A stretch of DNA of 64,000 nt, taken from positions 6,389,133 to 6,453,132 of the forward strand of contig NZ_LGQW01000015.1 of assembly GCF_003116035.1 (NCBI RefSeq), given 5' to 3'. The notes under the pieces were generated by a model. It was not told the DNA's origin, ran no database searches, and was given only the letters and a program-made list of their open reading frames with translations. Shown one piece after another: positions 7,962-18,334 of the stretch. Within the stretch, counting starts at the first letter, position 1, and each line of letters starts with the position of its first letter. The stretch is from Azospirillum sp. TSH64. GTDB lineage: Bacteria > Pseudomonadota > Alphaproteobacteria > Azospirillales > Azospirillaceae. The position numbers were made by a program, and so were the translations under genes.

Positions 7962-8684
7962 TCAGGCGTGCCGCATCGTCACCACCAGCACGTCCCGGAA
8001 AGCCGGGCGCGCCGGATCGGTCGGCTCCACCGGCGTCACGCCGTGGAACACCCGGGCGTCGTCGACCACCGCCGATTCCTGCGGATGGCGCAGGGTGAAG
8101 CTGCCGAGCGGCCGGCCGGCGAGGTCATGGATGCTGGTCGTGCCGCTGGAGACGTTCTCGCGCCGGATCAGCATCACCAGCACCCAGTCCACGCCGTCGC
8201 GGTGCATCCCTTCCGGGGTGGGCCGTCCGGCCTCGCCGGCACGGGCTTCGATGCGGAACTGATGGACCTCGGTGTGCCAGACCTCCGGCTTGGTGGCGGC
8301 GGGGGTGAGCGGGTCGAACAGCGCGAAGCAGGTCTTCAGAATCGCGTCCAGGGCGGGGTGGGTCGCGACCGCCTCGCTGATCGGCTCGAACCAGCGTTCC
8401 AGGCCGCCGTTCAGCGGATTGTAGTCCCGGCTCTGGTAGTGGGGCTGGTGCGGCTTGCGCCTGATCTCCCCGGCCGACACCGCGAAGGCGGCGTGGCGGC
8501 GGCGGCGGTAGCGCCCGCCGTCCGCCATGTAGGTGTCGAGGCCCAGGTCGTTCCAACTGGCGCTGAACCCCTCCCAGTCCCGCAGCCCGGCGGCGTCGAG
8601 CACTCCCTGCATGGCGTCCGCCGCGACGAAGGAGAAGCCGTCCGCCGCCACAGCGTCACGAACCGCAGGAAGATCATCGGTCAT
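7962..8684 (-). CDS. 2-oxoglutarate/Fe(II) dioxygenase family protein (PF10014 type)
   Basis: A 240-residue soluble protein with the pattern of the 2OG-Fe dioxygenase family that includes free amino-acid hydroxylases. The proposed iron ligands are visible as His and Asp in EGMHRDGVDWV and the distal His in RVFHGVTPVEP. An arginine for 2-oxoglutarate binding lies in the later conserved stretch (RPAFRDVLVV). Start ATG 8684 fits the family length. It stands alone between galM and the flagellar block. Hydroxylation of a free aliphatic amino acid is the best-known activity in the family, but the substrate here is unknown. Confidence 0.82.
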   Translation of the reverse strand: MTDDLPAVRDAVAADGFSFVAADAMQGVLDAAGLRDWEGFSASWNDLGLDTYMADGGRYRRRRHAAFAVSAGEIRRKPHQPHYQSRDYNPLNGGLERWFEPISEAVATHPALDAILKTCFALFDPLTPAATKPEVWHTEVHQFRIEARAGEAGRPTPEGMHRDGVDWVLVMLIRRENVSSGTTSIHDLAGRPLGSFTLRHPQESAVVDDARVFHGVTPVEPTDPARPAFRDVLVVTMRHA

Positions 8685-8872
8685 CTGGCCTGTCCGCTTT
8701 CAATAGCTTTGTGTTTGACGATCGGAGTCACGCTTCAAATCGAGCCCGATTTTCCGCGATCCGATCTCAAGCGATTTCGTGCCCGCACCCTATCACAACA
8801 GCCGCGGACCCTTCTCATCCCGCAGCCCCTGCTCCAAGCGCCGCCTTGCATGACGACGACTGAACCCCCTTG

Positions 8873-9226
8873 TCAGAGCCGGCGCAGCCGCCCCAGCAGC
8901 GACGGGTTGTCCCAGCTCGGCTGCCGGTCCTCGATCACCACGCGGTGGGGCAGGGGGGCGTCGCTCTCCACCGCCACCTCGACCCAGCGCGGCACCAGCT
9001 CGTTGTTGATGTCGTCGAGAATGGCGACGGCCAGATTCTCCAACCCATCCGGGAAGCCGGCAAACTCCGCCAGATAGGCAACGACAGACGCCGGATCGGG
9101 CACCAGCAGGTCGGGCACCAGCCGCAGGGTCAGCCGCACCCCCGGCAGCGGTTCGCCGCGCAGCTCCATCAGGAAATCGTGGCGGGCATCGGGAGAGGGG
9201 CGGGTGGACAGCCGCTCCCGCCTCAT
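8873..9226 (-). CDS. 117-residue protein, weakly QueF-like, coupled to the FliK-like gene
   Basis: Its ATG (9226) overlaps the stop of the FliK-like gene (ATGA), so it is probably translated by coupling as the last gene of the flagellar unit. The central stretch LRLVPDLLV ... VVAYLAEFAGFPDGLENLAV and ILDDINNELVPRWVEV resembles, by eye, the second half of the QueF-type tunnelling fold (YxPD ... SLKLYLxSFR ... E ... ILDDL ... PRWVEV). The catalytic Cys/Asp region of QueF is absent and the length is short, so reductase activity is not expected. A small adaptor or an unrelated conserved protein are alternatives. Confidence 0.6.
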   Translation of the reverse strand: MRRERLSTRPSPDARHDFLMELRGEPLPGVRLTLRLVPDLLVPDPASVVAYLAEFAGFPDGLENLAVAILDDINNELVPRWVEVAVESDAPLPHRVVIEDRQPSWDNPSLLGRLRRL

Positions 9227-11127
9227 GCCGACACCCCCAGCCCGGCCTGGCCGGCGCGGGTCAGCTTCACCCAGCTGCGGGCGCCCGACTGGAAGGACAG
9301 GCCGCCGGTGTAGCCCACCGCCCGCACGCTGTCGGCGAAGATCTGGATCAGTTCGACCCGCAGTTCCGGCGGCAGGGCGGCATGGCTGCGCAGGATCAGG
9401 TCGAAATGGTTGGGCCGCACCAGACCGTCCAGCTGCATCGGCCCGAAGCGGCTGAGGTCGAGGTCGATGACGAAGCGGCTGCCGGGCTTCGACCGTTCGC
9501 CGCCGCCGCTTTCCTCATCCTCCTGCAACGGGTGGACATGCAGCCTGATCGGCTTCGGCCCGTTCGCGTCCATCAGCGGGATGGTGTAGCTGCGCCAGTC
9601 GCCCGGCAGCGGTTCCGCCGCCTCGCGGCGCAGCCCGTCGAAATCCTTCTCCAGCCGCTCCAGCAGGTCGCGGCGTCCTGCCTTGTCGAGGGCGGAGGCG
9701 GCATCGTCGCCCAGCCAGCCCTGCGCGTCGCCGCCGCGCATCGCCGACAGGAAGAAGCCCAGCGCCGCGGTCAGCTTGCGGTTCGGCTGCGGCATCGTCG
9801 CCAGCATCGCCTTGGCCGCCGCCGGATCGGCCGCCGCCAGCGTCGCCATCAGTTGCCGCATCGCCGGCCAGTCGCGCCCGTCCAGCGGTCCCGGCGGGCC
9901 GGGCAGGGTGGGGGCCGCCGCCTGGGTGGCGCGGGCGAGGTCGGCCAGCGCCGCCGTCACCGTGGCCCCTTGCGGCAGGCTGGCCGGGACGTTCAGCGCC
10001 AGCATCCCCTGCTTGGTCGCCAGGATCGGCTGCCCCTGCGGCGTGCTGCCGGCCACCGTGCCGCGCAGGATGGGGGTATCGGGTGGCAGGGCCGCCTCGT
10101 CGGCTTGCGGCATCGGCAGAGCGGCGGCCTGTCCGCCCGCTTGCTGGCCGGATTGGCTCCCCGCCTGCTGATTGCGCCCGTTGGCCTCCGGGTTGCCCGC
10201 CCCCGGATTACCGGGCGGTTGGGGCTGTTGCGGCGGCGGGGTGACCGTCAGGATCTTCAGCGCCACCGTGGCGCCGCGCGGCAGGTCCGGCGGTTCGGGA
10301 TTGCCGGCGGCTTCCCCCGGCGGGGGCGAACCCGATGCGTTGGAGCCGGGCGGAGTGGGTGCCGTCGGCGTCTCGGCGCCGGGATGGGCCGCGTTGCCGC
10401 CCAGCTGGACCGGCGTGCCGAAGGTGGCGCTACCGCCGCCCATGGTCGGGGCGGGCGTGGAGGGTCCGCCCGTCGCCGCGGCAGGCGTCCCGGCGGCCGG
10501 AGCTTCCGGCTTCGCGGTCCCGGCCGGTGCGGCGGGGGCCGGTGCCGTGGGCGTCGGCTGCGCCGGGGGCGCGGCGGCGGTCGGCAGCTTGGCGCCCGAC
10601 CCGCCGGCCAGCACCAGTGCCGGCACGACGGTGCCCGGCAGCAGCGGCGGCAGATTGGTCGGGACGGTGGTCGGCGTCGGGGTGGGCAGCAGGACGGCGG
10701 GCGTGGCGCCGCTGCCGGCCGCTGGGGTCTGGGTCGTGCTGCCGGTCTGCCCGGCGCTCTGTGGCGTGGCCGGGCTTGCCAGCGATTGCAGCAGGATCAG
10801 CGCCGTCGGCTTGCCCGGCAGCGCCGTGGCCGGGGCGCCCGGCGAGGCCGTGCTGCCGGGGGTCAGCTGCACGGTGACCGGCTTGTCCGGCGGCAGTTCC
10901 GTGGCGCTGTCGAGCAGCAGTTCGCCCGCCGCGGTGCGCACGCGGGTCAGCCCTTCCGGCGTCTGGCCGGCGACGGTGCCGGTCAGCACCACCGGTCGGG
11001 TCACCTCCGGCAGCCGTTCGGGAAGTTGGACGACCGTGGCCTCGGCGGTAACGGGGGCGGGCGCGGCGGGGGCTGCCGCGGCGGTGGCGGCGGCCGGCGT
11101 GACCGACGGTGGGATCGCCCCGCCCAT
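9223..11127 (-). CDS. fliK: Flagellar hook-length control protein, FliK-like
   Basis: A 634-residue secreted ruler-type protein. Residues 1 to about 400 are a low-complexity Ala/Pro/Gly/Thr-rich region. The C-terminal 200 residues carry the Flg_hook pattern: LPGDWRSYTIPLMDANGPKP, SRFVIDLDLSRFGPMQLDG, HFDLILRSHAALPPELRVEL and VGYTGGLSF. FliK sets hook length and switches export specificity through its C-terminal domain. It starts 19 bases after flhG and overlaps the next small gene. The long unstructured N-terminus is normal for the family but is hard to place by homology, so the name rests on the C-terminus and context. Confidence 0.8.
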   Translation of the reverse strand: MGGAIPPSVTPAAATAAAAPAAPAPVTAEATVVQLPERLPEVTRPVVLTGTVAGQTPEGLTRVRTAAGELLLDSATELPPDKPVTVQLTPGSTASPGAPATALPGKPTALILLQSLASPATPQSAGQTGSTTQTPAAGSGATPAVLLPTPTPTTVPTNLPPLLPGTVVPALVLAGGSGAKLPTAAAPPAQPTPTAPAPAAPAGTAKPEAPAAGTPAAATGGPSTPAPTMGGGSATFGTPVQLGGNAAHPGAETPTAPTPPGSNASGSPPPGEAAGNPEPPDLPRGATVALKILTVTPPPQQPQPPGNPGAGNPEANGRNQQAGSQSGQQAGGQAAALPMPQADEAALPPDTPILRGTVAGSTPQGQPILATKQGMLALNVPASLPQGATVTAALADLARATQAAAPTLPGPPGPLDGRDWPAMRQLMATLAAADPAAAKAMLATMPQPNRKLTAALGFFLSAMRGGDAQGWLGDDAASALDKAGRRDLLERLEKDFDGLRREAAEPLPGDWRSYTIPLMDANGPKPIRLHVHPLQEDEESGGGERSKPGSRFVIDLDLSRFGPMQLDGLVRPNHFDLILRSHAALPPELRVELIQIFADSVRAVGYTGGLSFQSGARSWVKLTRAGQAGLGVSA

Positions 11128-11146
11128 GCCCGCCCGTCCCGGCCGG

Positions 11147-11944
11147 TTACCGGGCGCTGGCGAGCAGCCGCTGCACGATCGCCTCGACGTCGCGGGCCGC
11201 GTCGCTGGCGGGCGAGCGGGTCAGCAGCGGGGTCTGGTTGCGGATGGCGTCGCGCACCTTCAGGTCGCGGCGGATGATGCCCGCCAGCGCCGGCTTGTAT
11301 TTCAGGAAATTCTGGCAGGCCTTCAGGATGGTGCCGTAGGTCCGCTCGCCGTCCTTCACGCTCTGCGCCATGTTCACCACGATCCGCAGGTCGGCCGACG
11401 GGTTGGTGGCATGGGTCAGCTTGATGAAGGCATAGGCGTCGGTCAGCGAGGTCGGCTCGTCCGTCGTCACCACCAGCGTGATGCCGGCCGGACCCGACAG
11501 AGTGCGCACCGTGCGGTCGACGCCGGCCCCCATGTCCATCACCACCCGGTCATAGCTCTTCGCCAGCTCCAGCAGGTCGTTGCGCAGGCCCGACAGGCGC
11601 TGGCTCGGCAACTGCGCCAGCGTGCCCGAGCCCGAGCGGCCGGCGATGATGTCGAAGCCGGTGTCGGTGAAGCGCTGCGCCGCCTTGGCCAGCGTCACCT
11701 CGCCGTTGATGACGGCGCCCAGGTCGTTCTTGGGCGAGAATCCAAGCTGGATGTCGACGTTGGCGAGCCCGAGATCGCCGTCGAACAGCAGGGTGTTCAT
11801 GCCCGCCTTGGTCAGGGCGTGGCTGAGCGTGATGGAGAACCACGTCTTGCCGACGCCGCCCTTTCCACTGGCCACGGCGATGACGTTGGCGCCGCGCAGC
11901 GGGCGAACGTTCTTGAGGGCGGCCGGGAACACCGGATCGGTCAT
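11147..11944 (-). CDS. flhG: Flagellar number regulator FlhG (MinD-like ATPase)
   Basis: A 265-residue MinD/ParA-type ATPase. The deviant Walker A SGKGGVGKT is at residues 26-34, followed by LLFDGDLGLANVDIQLGF (switch region), VMDMGAGVD and the LVVTTDEPTSLTDAYAF signature of the FlhG/FleN branch. FlhG limits flagellar number by acting on FlhF and on sigma-54 activators. Its start overlaps the flhF stop by four bases (ATGA), so the pair is translationally coupled. Confidence 0.92.
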   Translation of the reverse strand: MTDPVFPAALKNVRPLRGANVIAVASGKGGVGKTWFSITLSHALTKAGMNTLLFDGDLGLANVDIQLGFSPKNDLGAVINGEVTLAKAAQRFTDTGFDIIAGRSGSGTLAQLPSQRLSGLRNDLLELAKSYDRVVMDMGAGVDRTVRTLSGPAGITLVVTTDEPTSLTDAYAFIKLTHATNPSADLRIVVNMAQSVKDGERTYGTILKACQNFLKYKPALAGIIRRDLKVRDAIRNQTPLLTRSPASDAARDVEAIVQRLLASAR

Positions 11945-13230
11945 GGCAGGGTCCTCGACGAGGGGGAACTGGCGGCTTTAGCCTTGGTTGCGGGTTTTGC
12001 GGTTGCGGGTTTCGTCGGCTTGGCTGCCGCGGCGGCCCTGCGCGGTGGTGGTGGCGGCGGTGCCGGCTCGATCTCCGGTTCCCCGTCCTCCAGATCCTCT
12101 GCCTGATACCCCCGCCCGAAGCTCGGCTTGCGTTCGGGGGTGCGGTCCGGCTCGTGGTCCTGGTGGTCGCCGCCGTGGCCGTCCTCGTCCTCGTCCCAGC
12201 CCGCCTTGCGGGCGGAGCGGCGCGGCGCCTGGTCCTTGACGGCGGGCGCCTTCTCTTCGGCAGGGATCATCATGCGGGCGAGCGCCAGCGGGTTCAGCGC
12301 GGTCAGCCCCTCCGCCACCTTGGACGAGATGCTGGCGTCGCAGAAGGACAGCCGGGCGCGCGCGGCGATGGCAAGCACGCTGCCCAGCCGGCGCGCCATG
12401 TCCAGCCGGGTGACCAGCATGCGCCGCACGCCGACCGCCTTGAAGGCCATCGCCATGTCGGCGGCCTCCAGCGCGTCGAGCCCGGCGGGCAGCACCAGGA
12501 TCGGCTCCACCTCGCCGGCGGACAGCATGGCGCGGAGGTCCTGCATGTCCTCGGCGTCGAACGGGTTGCGCCCGGCGGTGTCGACCAGGACCAGATCGGT
12601 CCGGCGATGCACCTCGAAGGCGCCGGCCAGCGCGTCGGGATCCTCCACCGTCGCCAGCTTCAGCTTCATCAGCCGGGTGAAGGCGGCCAGCTGGTCGACG
12701 CCGCCGGCCCGCACCGTGTCGGTGGTGATGACGCCGACCGAGCATTTCCGGAAGACGGCGCGCGCCGCCAGCTTGGCCGCGACCAGCGTCTTGCCGGACC
12801 CCGGCGGGCCGACCAGCGCCAGAGGCTTCACCGGCGCGCGGCCGTCCGGCAGCGGGTTGAAGGTGAAATAGGAATCGAGCGCCGACCCCAGGGCCAGCCG
12901 CGGATCCTCGGTGTCCAGCCCCGATGCCGCGTCGATCAGCTGTTCGGCCAGCGACGCCGGCACGCCGTGGCGTTGCAGGGCGTCGGCCACCACCTCGCCG
13001 ACGTCGATCTCGGGTTCGACCGGCTTGGCCGGCGCCCTGCCGCGGCCGTTGCGCGCGGAACCGGAGGACGGGGCCGGCGGCAGGTCGTCCTCTTCCACCG
13101 CCGCCGTCACGCGCACGCCGCCGCCTTCCTCCTCGCGCGTGGCGACGATGATGGCGTCGTCGCCCAGCGACTGGCGCACCATCCGCATGGCGTCGGACAT
13201 GGTCTTGGCGTGGAAGGACTTCAGCCGCAT
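11941..13230 (-). CDS. flhF: Flagellar biosynthesis GTPase FlhF
   Basis: A 429-residue SRP-type GTPase that directs the site of flagellar assembly. The N-terminal B domain starts MRLKSFHAKTMSDAMRMVRQ. The P loop GPPGSGKT is near 141-148, and later come TDTVRAGGVDQLAAF and LVDTAGRNPFD. Beyond the G domain there is an extra C-terminal tail of about 110 residues, first acidic, then a run of prolines, then a Lys/Ala-rich end (KPTKPATAKPATKAKAAS). That tail is not part of the core fold and could be a membrane, DNA or FlhG contact. Gene order flhA-flhF-flhG is the usual one. Confidence 0.92.
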   Translation of the reverse strand: MRLKSFHAKTMSDAMRMVRQSLGDDAIIVATREEEGGGVRVTAAVEEDDLPPAPSSGSARNGRGRAPAKPVEPEIDVGEVVADALQRHGVPASLAEQLIDAASGLDTEDPRLALGSALDSYFTFNPLPDGRAPVKPLALVGPPGSGKTLVAAKLAARAVFRKCSVGVITTDTVRAGGVDQLAAFTRLMKLKLATVEDPDALAGAFEVHRRTDLVLVDTAGRNPFDAEDMQDLRAMLSAGEVEPILVLPAGLDALEAADMAMAFKAVGVRRMLVTRLDMARRLGSVLAIAARARLSFCDASISSKVAEGLTALNPLALARMMIPAEEKAPAVKDQAPRRSARKAGWDEDEDGHGGDHQDHEPDRTPERKPSFGRGYQAEDLEDGEPEIEPAPPPPPPRRAAAAAKPTKPATAKPATKAKAASSPSSRTLP

Positions 13231-13276
13231 CGGCAGCGCCTTCCGTCAGCTAAGGGGATGGGAATGCCGCGCGCCA

Positions 13277-15448
13277 TCAGATCTGCCCCAGGGTCTTGAT
13301 GCGGGCCTTCGGGTGGATCTCGTTCTGCGACATGACCACGGTCGCCGGCCGGAACCGCTCGACGATCGAGCGGACGAACGGACGGATCAGCGGGCTGGTC
13401 AGCAGAACGGGGCTCTCGCCCATCATGGCATGTCGCTCGAAGGTTTGACGGACGGAGGTGATGAACTGTTGCAGGCGGGACGGGGCCATCGTCAGCTGCC
13501 GGTCGTCGCCGTCGCCCACCAGCGATTCCGCGAAGCCCTGCTCCCATTCGGGCGACAGGGTGACGAGAGGGATGAATCCCATCTCGTTGGTGTTCGCGTC
13601 GCAGATCTGCCGGGCAAGGCGGGAGCGCACATGCTCGGTGATCTGGGTGATGCTGCGGGTCTGGCTGGTCGCTTCGGATACCCCTTCCAATATCGTGGGA
13701 AGATCCCGGATCGAAACCCGTTCGGCAAGGAGATTCTGCAACACCCGTTGCAGGCCGCCCACAGTGATCTGTCCGGGCACCACGTCGGCGATCAGCTTCT
13801 GGTGTTCCTTGTCGGTCTCGTCCAGCAGCTTCTGCGTCTCGGTGAAGGACAGCAGCTCCGGCATGTTGTCCTTGATCAGCTCGGTCAGGTGGGTGGTCAC
13901 CACGGTCGACGGATCGACCACGGTGTAGCCCTTGAACAGGGCCTCCTCGCGGTATCCCGGCTCGATCCAGATGGCGGGCAGGCCGAAGGTCGGCTCCACC
14001 GTCTGCTCGCCGGGCAGGCTCATGGCGTCGCCGCGCGGGTCCATCACCAGCAGCATGTTGGGCCGGATGTCGCCGCGCCCGGCCTCGATCTCCTTGACGC
14101 GGATGATGTAGGTGTTGGGCGGAAGCTGCAAATTGTCCTGGATGCGCACCGCCGGCATGACGAAGCCGACCTCGCCGGCGATCTGCCGGCGCAGCCCCTT
14201 GATCTGGTCGGTCAGCCGGTGGCTGCCGGCCTGGGGCTGGTTGATCAGCGACAAGAGACCGTAGCCCAGCTCCAGCCGGATCAGGTCGATGGCGAGCGCC
14301 GTGGCGATCGGTTCGTCCGGCGCCGGCCCGGCTCCGGGCATGCCGCCGGGGCCCGCCCCGGCCGCCGCCGCTTCCTCCGCCGCCGCGGCCTCTTCCGCCT
14401 CCTTCTTGGCGCGCAGGCGCGGCATGTACCAGGCGGCGAAGCCGACGGCGCCGATGACCGGGGCCAGCGTCAGGATCGGCATGCCCGGCAGCAGGGCCAG
14501 CACGCCGACGGCGCCGGCCGACAGGGCGAGCGCCTGGCTGTGGCCGGTCAGCTGCCCCACCACCGCCTTGTCGGTGGAGCCGCCCATGCCGGCCTTCGAC
14601 ACCAGGAAGCCGGCGGAGATCGAGATCACCAGCGCCGGGATCTGCGACACCAGCCCGTCGCCGATGGTCAGCTTGGTGAAGGTGTCCAGCGCCGTCATCA
14701 CCGGCATGTCGTGGCGCAGGACCGCGATGGTCACGCCGCCGATGATGTTGATGAACATGATCATCAGGCCGGCGACCGCGTCGCCCTTCACGAACTTCGA
14801 CGCACCGTCCATCGAGCCGAAGAAGGCGCTCTCGTCCTCCAGCTCCTTGCGGCGGGCGCGCGCCGTGCTCTCCTCGATCATGCCGGCCGACAGGTCGGCG
14901 TCGATGGCCATCTGCTTGCCGGGCATGGCGTCCAGGGTGAAGCGCGCCGCCACTTCGGCGATGCGGCCCGAACCGGCGGTGATGACCTTGAAGTTCACGA
15001 TGGTCAGGATGGCGTAGATGATCACGCCGATGACGAAATCGCCGCCCATGACGAGGCTGGCGAAGGCCTCGATCACATGGCCGGCGGCCGACGTCCCCTC
15101 ATGTCCCTGCGTCAGGATCAGGCGCGTCGAGGCCATGTTCAGCGACAGGCGCAGCAGCGTGGTGATCAGCAGGATCGTCGGGTATGACGACAGCTGGAGC
15201 GGCTTCTCGATGAACAGCACCACCATCAGGATCAGGATGGAGATGGTGACGTTCAGCCCCAGCATCATGTCGAGCATGACGGCGGGCAGCGGCATGATCA
15301 GGCCGACCACGACGATCAGGATGCCGATGGCCATCGCCACGTCGCCGCGCTTCAGCGACGCCTTGGTGACGGCCCACATCTCGCCGAAGGCGGCCATGTT
15401 GCCGGGACCGCCGCCCCCGCCGCCGCCATTATGCTCCGTCAGCGCCAT
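13277..15448 (-). CDS. flhA: Flagellar type III export gate protein FlhA
   Basis: A 723-residue inner-membrane protein of the flagellar export apparatus. After a Gly-rich start, eight membrane helices occupy roughly residues 40-340, with the family signatures PTILLITTLLRLSLNMASTR and FVKGDAVAGLMIMFINIIGG. The cytoplasmic domain that docks export chaperones follows a charged, Ala-rich linker near 345-370. The length is typical. It follows flbD by 41 bases and precedes flhF by 46 bases. Confidence 0.96.
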   Translation of the reverse strand: MALTEHNGGGGGGGPGNMAAFGEMWAVTKASLKRGDVAMAIGILIVVVGLIMPLPAVMLDMMLGLNVTISILILMVVLFIEKPLQLSSYPTILLITTLLRLSLNMASTRLILTQGHEGTSAAGHVIEAFASLVMGGDFVIGVIIYAILTIVNFKVITAGSGRIAEVAARFTLDAMPGKQMAIDADLSAGMIEESTARARRKELEDESAFFGSMDGASKFVKGDAVAGLMIMFINIIGGVTIAVLRHDMPVMTALDTFTKLTIGDGLVSQIPALVISISAGFLVSKAGMGGSTDKAVVGQLTGHSQALALSAGAVGVLALLPGMPILTLAPVIGAVGFAAWYMPRLRAKKEAEEAAAAEEAAAAGAGPGGMPGAGPAPDEPIATALAIDLIRLELGYGLLSLINQPQAGSHRLTDQIKGLRRQIAGEVGFVMPAVRIQDNLQLPPNTYIIRVKEIEAGRGDIRPNMLLVMDPRGDAMSLPGEQTVEPTFGLPAIWIEPGYREEALFKGYTVVDPSTVVTTHLTELIKDNMPELLSFTETQKLLDETDKEHQKLIADVVPGQITVGGLQRVLQNLLAERVSIRDLPTILEGVSEATSQTRSITQITEHVRSRLARQICDANTNEMGFIPLVTLSPEWEQGFAESLVGDGDDRQLTMAPSRLQQFITSVRQTFERHAMMGESPVLLTSPLIRPFVRSIVERFRPATVVMSQNEIHPKARIKTLGQI

Positions 15449-15489
15449 GGATGCTCCCGCCGCTCAAGATCCCGGTCCCGGACGGGACG

Positions 15490-17046
<1,557 letters not shown>

Positions 17047-17050
17047 AGCC

Positions 17051-17983
17051 TTACGCTCCCACTCTCGGGGCTTCCCGGTCGAAATACTGGATCCGCTTTC
17101 CAGGCGGCAGGACGGCGTTCAGGAGCATCTCCAGACGCCGCGGATTCTCCTGGCGCGCGATGGACACGGCGCCGATGGTATAGAGGGTCTTGACCAGCGC
17201 GTCCTCCTCAGCCGCCCGCTCCACCTTGGCGGCGAGCGGGGACAGGACGACGTTGCCGAGCACGGCCCCGTAGAAGGTCGTCAGCAGAGCCAAAGCCATC
17301 GCCGGCCCGATGGCCGACGGGTCGCTCAGGCTGCCCAGCATCTGCACCAGCCCGACCAGCGTGCCGATCAGCCCCATGGCCGGCGCCACTTCCGAGGCGC
17401 GGCGCAGCACGCCGGCGCTCTTGCCGTGGCCGCCGGCGGTCGCCTCGACCTCGCCGGTCAGCATCCGCTCGATGGCGTCGGGCGGCAGCCCCTCGGTGAT
17501 CAGGGTGACGCTGCGGTGCAGGAAGGGTTCGGCGCGCAGTTCCGGCAGGACGTTGCGCAGGGTCTCCGGCCCGGCCCGGCGGGCGGCCTCGGCCAGCAGC
17601 AGGACCTGCCGCGCCACGCCCTTGGGGTCGAGCGTCTGGTGGACCAGCACCGCCGCGGCGTTCTTCCAGGCCACCGCCACGTCGCCCAGCGAGAAGGAGG
17701 CGGTGGTGACCGCCAGAGTCCCGCCCAGCACGATCAGCAGCGACGGCGGGTCGAGGAAGGCGCGCGCCGACCCGCCTGTGGTGATGGCGATCAGGATCAC
17801 CCCGGCCGCCGCCGCCAGCCCGACCAGCGTCGCCACGTCCAGCCCGCCGCGCAGCCGCACGCTCCGTCCCGGCGCGGCAGCACCGGTGGGGGTGCCTGCC
17901 GGCTCGCCCTGCGCCGCGGCACGGGTGCCGCCGCCTGGGTTCGCCTTGGCACGGGCCGCGCCGGTGTCGGACGAAACCGCCAT
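17051..17983 (-). CDS. motA: MotA/TolQ-type proton channel protein
   Basis: A 310-residue membrane protein with the MotA layout: helices near 50-70 and 75-95, a cytoplasmic region, then two more helices containing the conserved proline/glycine segment SEVAPAMGLIGTLVGLVQML and ALALLTTFYGAVLGNVVLSP. A charged N-terminal extension of about 45 residues is unusual for MotA. The start overlaps the fliN stop by one base. No motB follows, so the OmpA-like partner must be elsewhere. Stator function is expected; an auxiliary stator or an ExbB-like role cannot be excluded. Confidence 0.85.
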   Translation of the reverse strand: MAVSSDTGAARAKANPGGGTRAAAQGEPAGTPTGAAAPGRSVRLRGGLDVATLVGLAAAAGVILIAITTGGSARAFLDPPSLLIVLGGTLAVTTASFSLGDVAVAWKNAAAVLVHQTLDPKGVARQVLLLAEAARRAGPETLRNVLPELRAEPFLHRSVTLITEGLPPDAIERMLTGEVEATAGGHGKSAGVLRRASEVAPAMGLIGTLVGLVQMLGSLSDPSAIGPAMALALLTTFYGAVLGNVVLSPLAAKVERAAEEDALVKTLYTIGAVSIARQENPRRLEMLLNAVLPPGKRIQYFDREAPRVGA

Positions 17984-18300
17984 CAGCCGCGGTCCGACTT
18001 GATGATTTCCGTCATCGTCACGCCCAGCCGGTCTTCCACCACCACCACCTCGCCGCGGGCGACCAGGCGGTTGTTGACGTAGATGTCGATGGCCTCGCCG
18101 ACCTTGCGGTCCAGCTCCACCACCGCGCCGCGGCCCAGCTTCAGCAGCTGCGCCACCTGCATGGTCGATTTGCCCAGCACCGCGGAGATCTGGACGGGGA
18201 TGTCGTACACCGCCTCCAGGTCCTTGGTGATTCCGGGGCTGGCGTAGTCGTCGCCATCGCCGCCGTGCAGATCGTTCAGCGAGAAATTGTCGCTCGGCAT
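17983..18300 (-). CDS. fliN: Flagellar switch protein FliN
   Basis: A 105-residue C-ring protein. The SpoA domain fills residues 30-100 (VYDIPVQISAVLGKSTMQVA, LKLGRGAVVELDRKVGEAID, YVNNRLVARGEVVVVEDRLG). Its length matches FliN, and the poor N-terminus is typical. It stands between fliH and motA, with the motA start embedded in its stop. It helps form the rotor ring and binds FliH-FliI complexes during export. Confidence 0.94.
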   Translation of the reverse strand: MPSDNFSLNDLHGGDGDDYASPGITKDLEAVYDIPVQISAVLGKSTMQVAQLLKLGRGAVVELDRKVGEAIDIYVNNRLVARGEVVVVEDRLGVTMTEIIKSDRG

Positions 18301-18334
18301 GTCGGTCTCGGACCTCCTTCATTCCGGTCACCCC

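Noticed and set aside
17051..18331. One long 426-residue protein covering fliN and motA
   Set aside because: The upstream part is an out-of-frame reading of fliN. The MotA-like protein starts at 17983.
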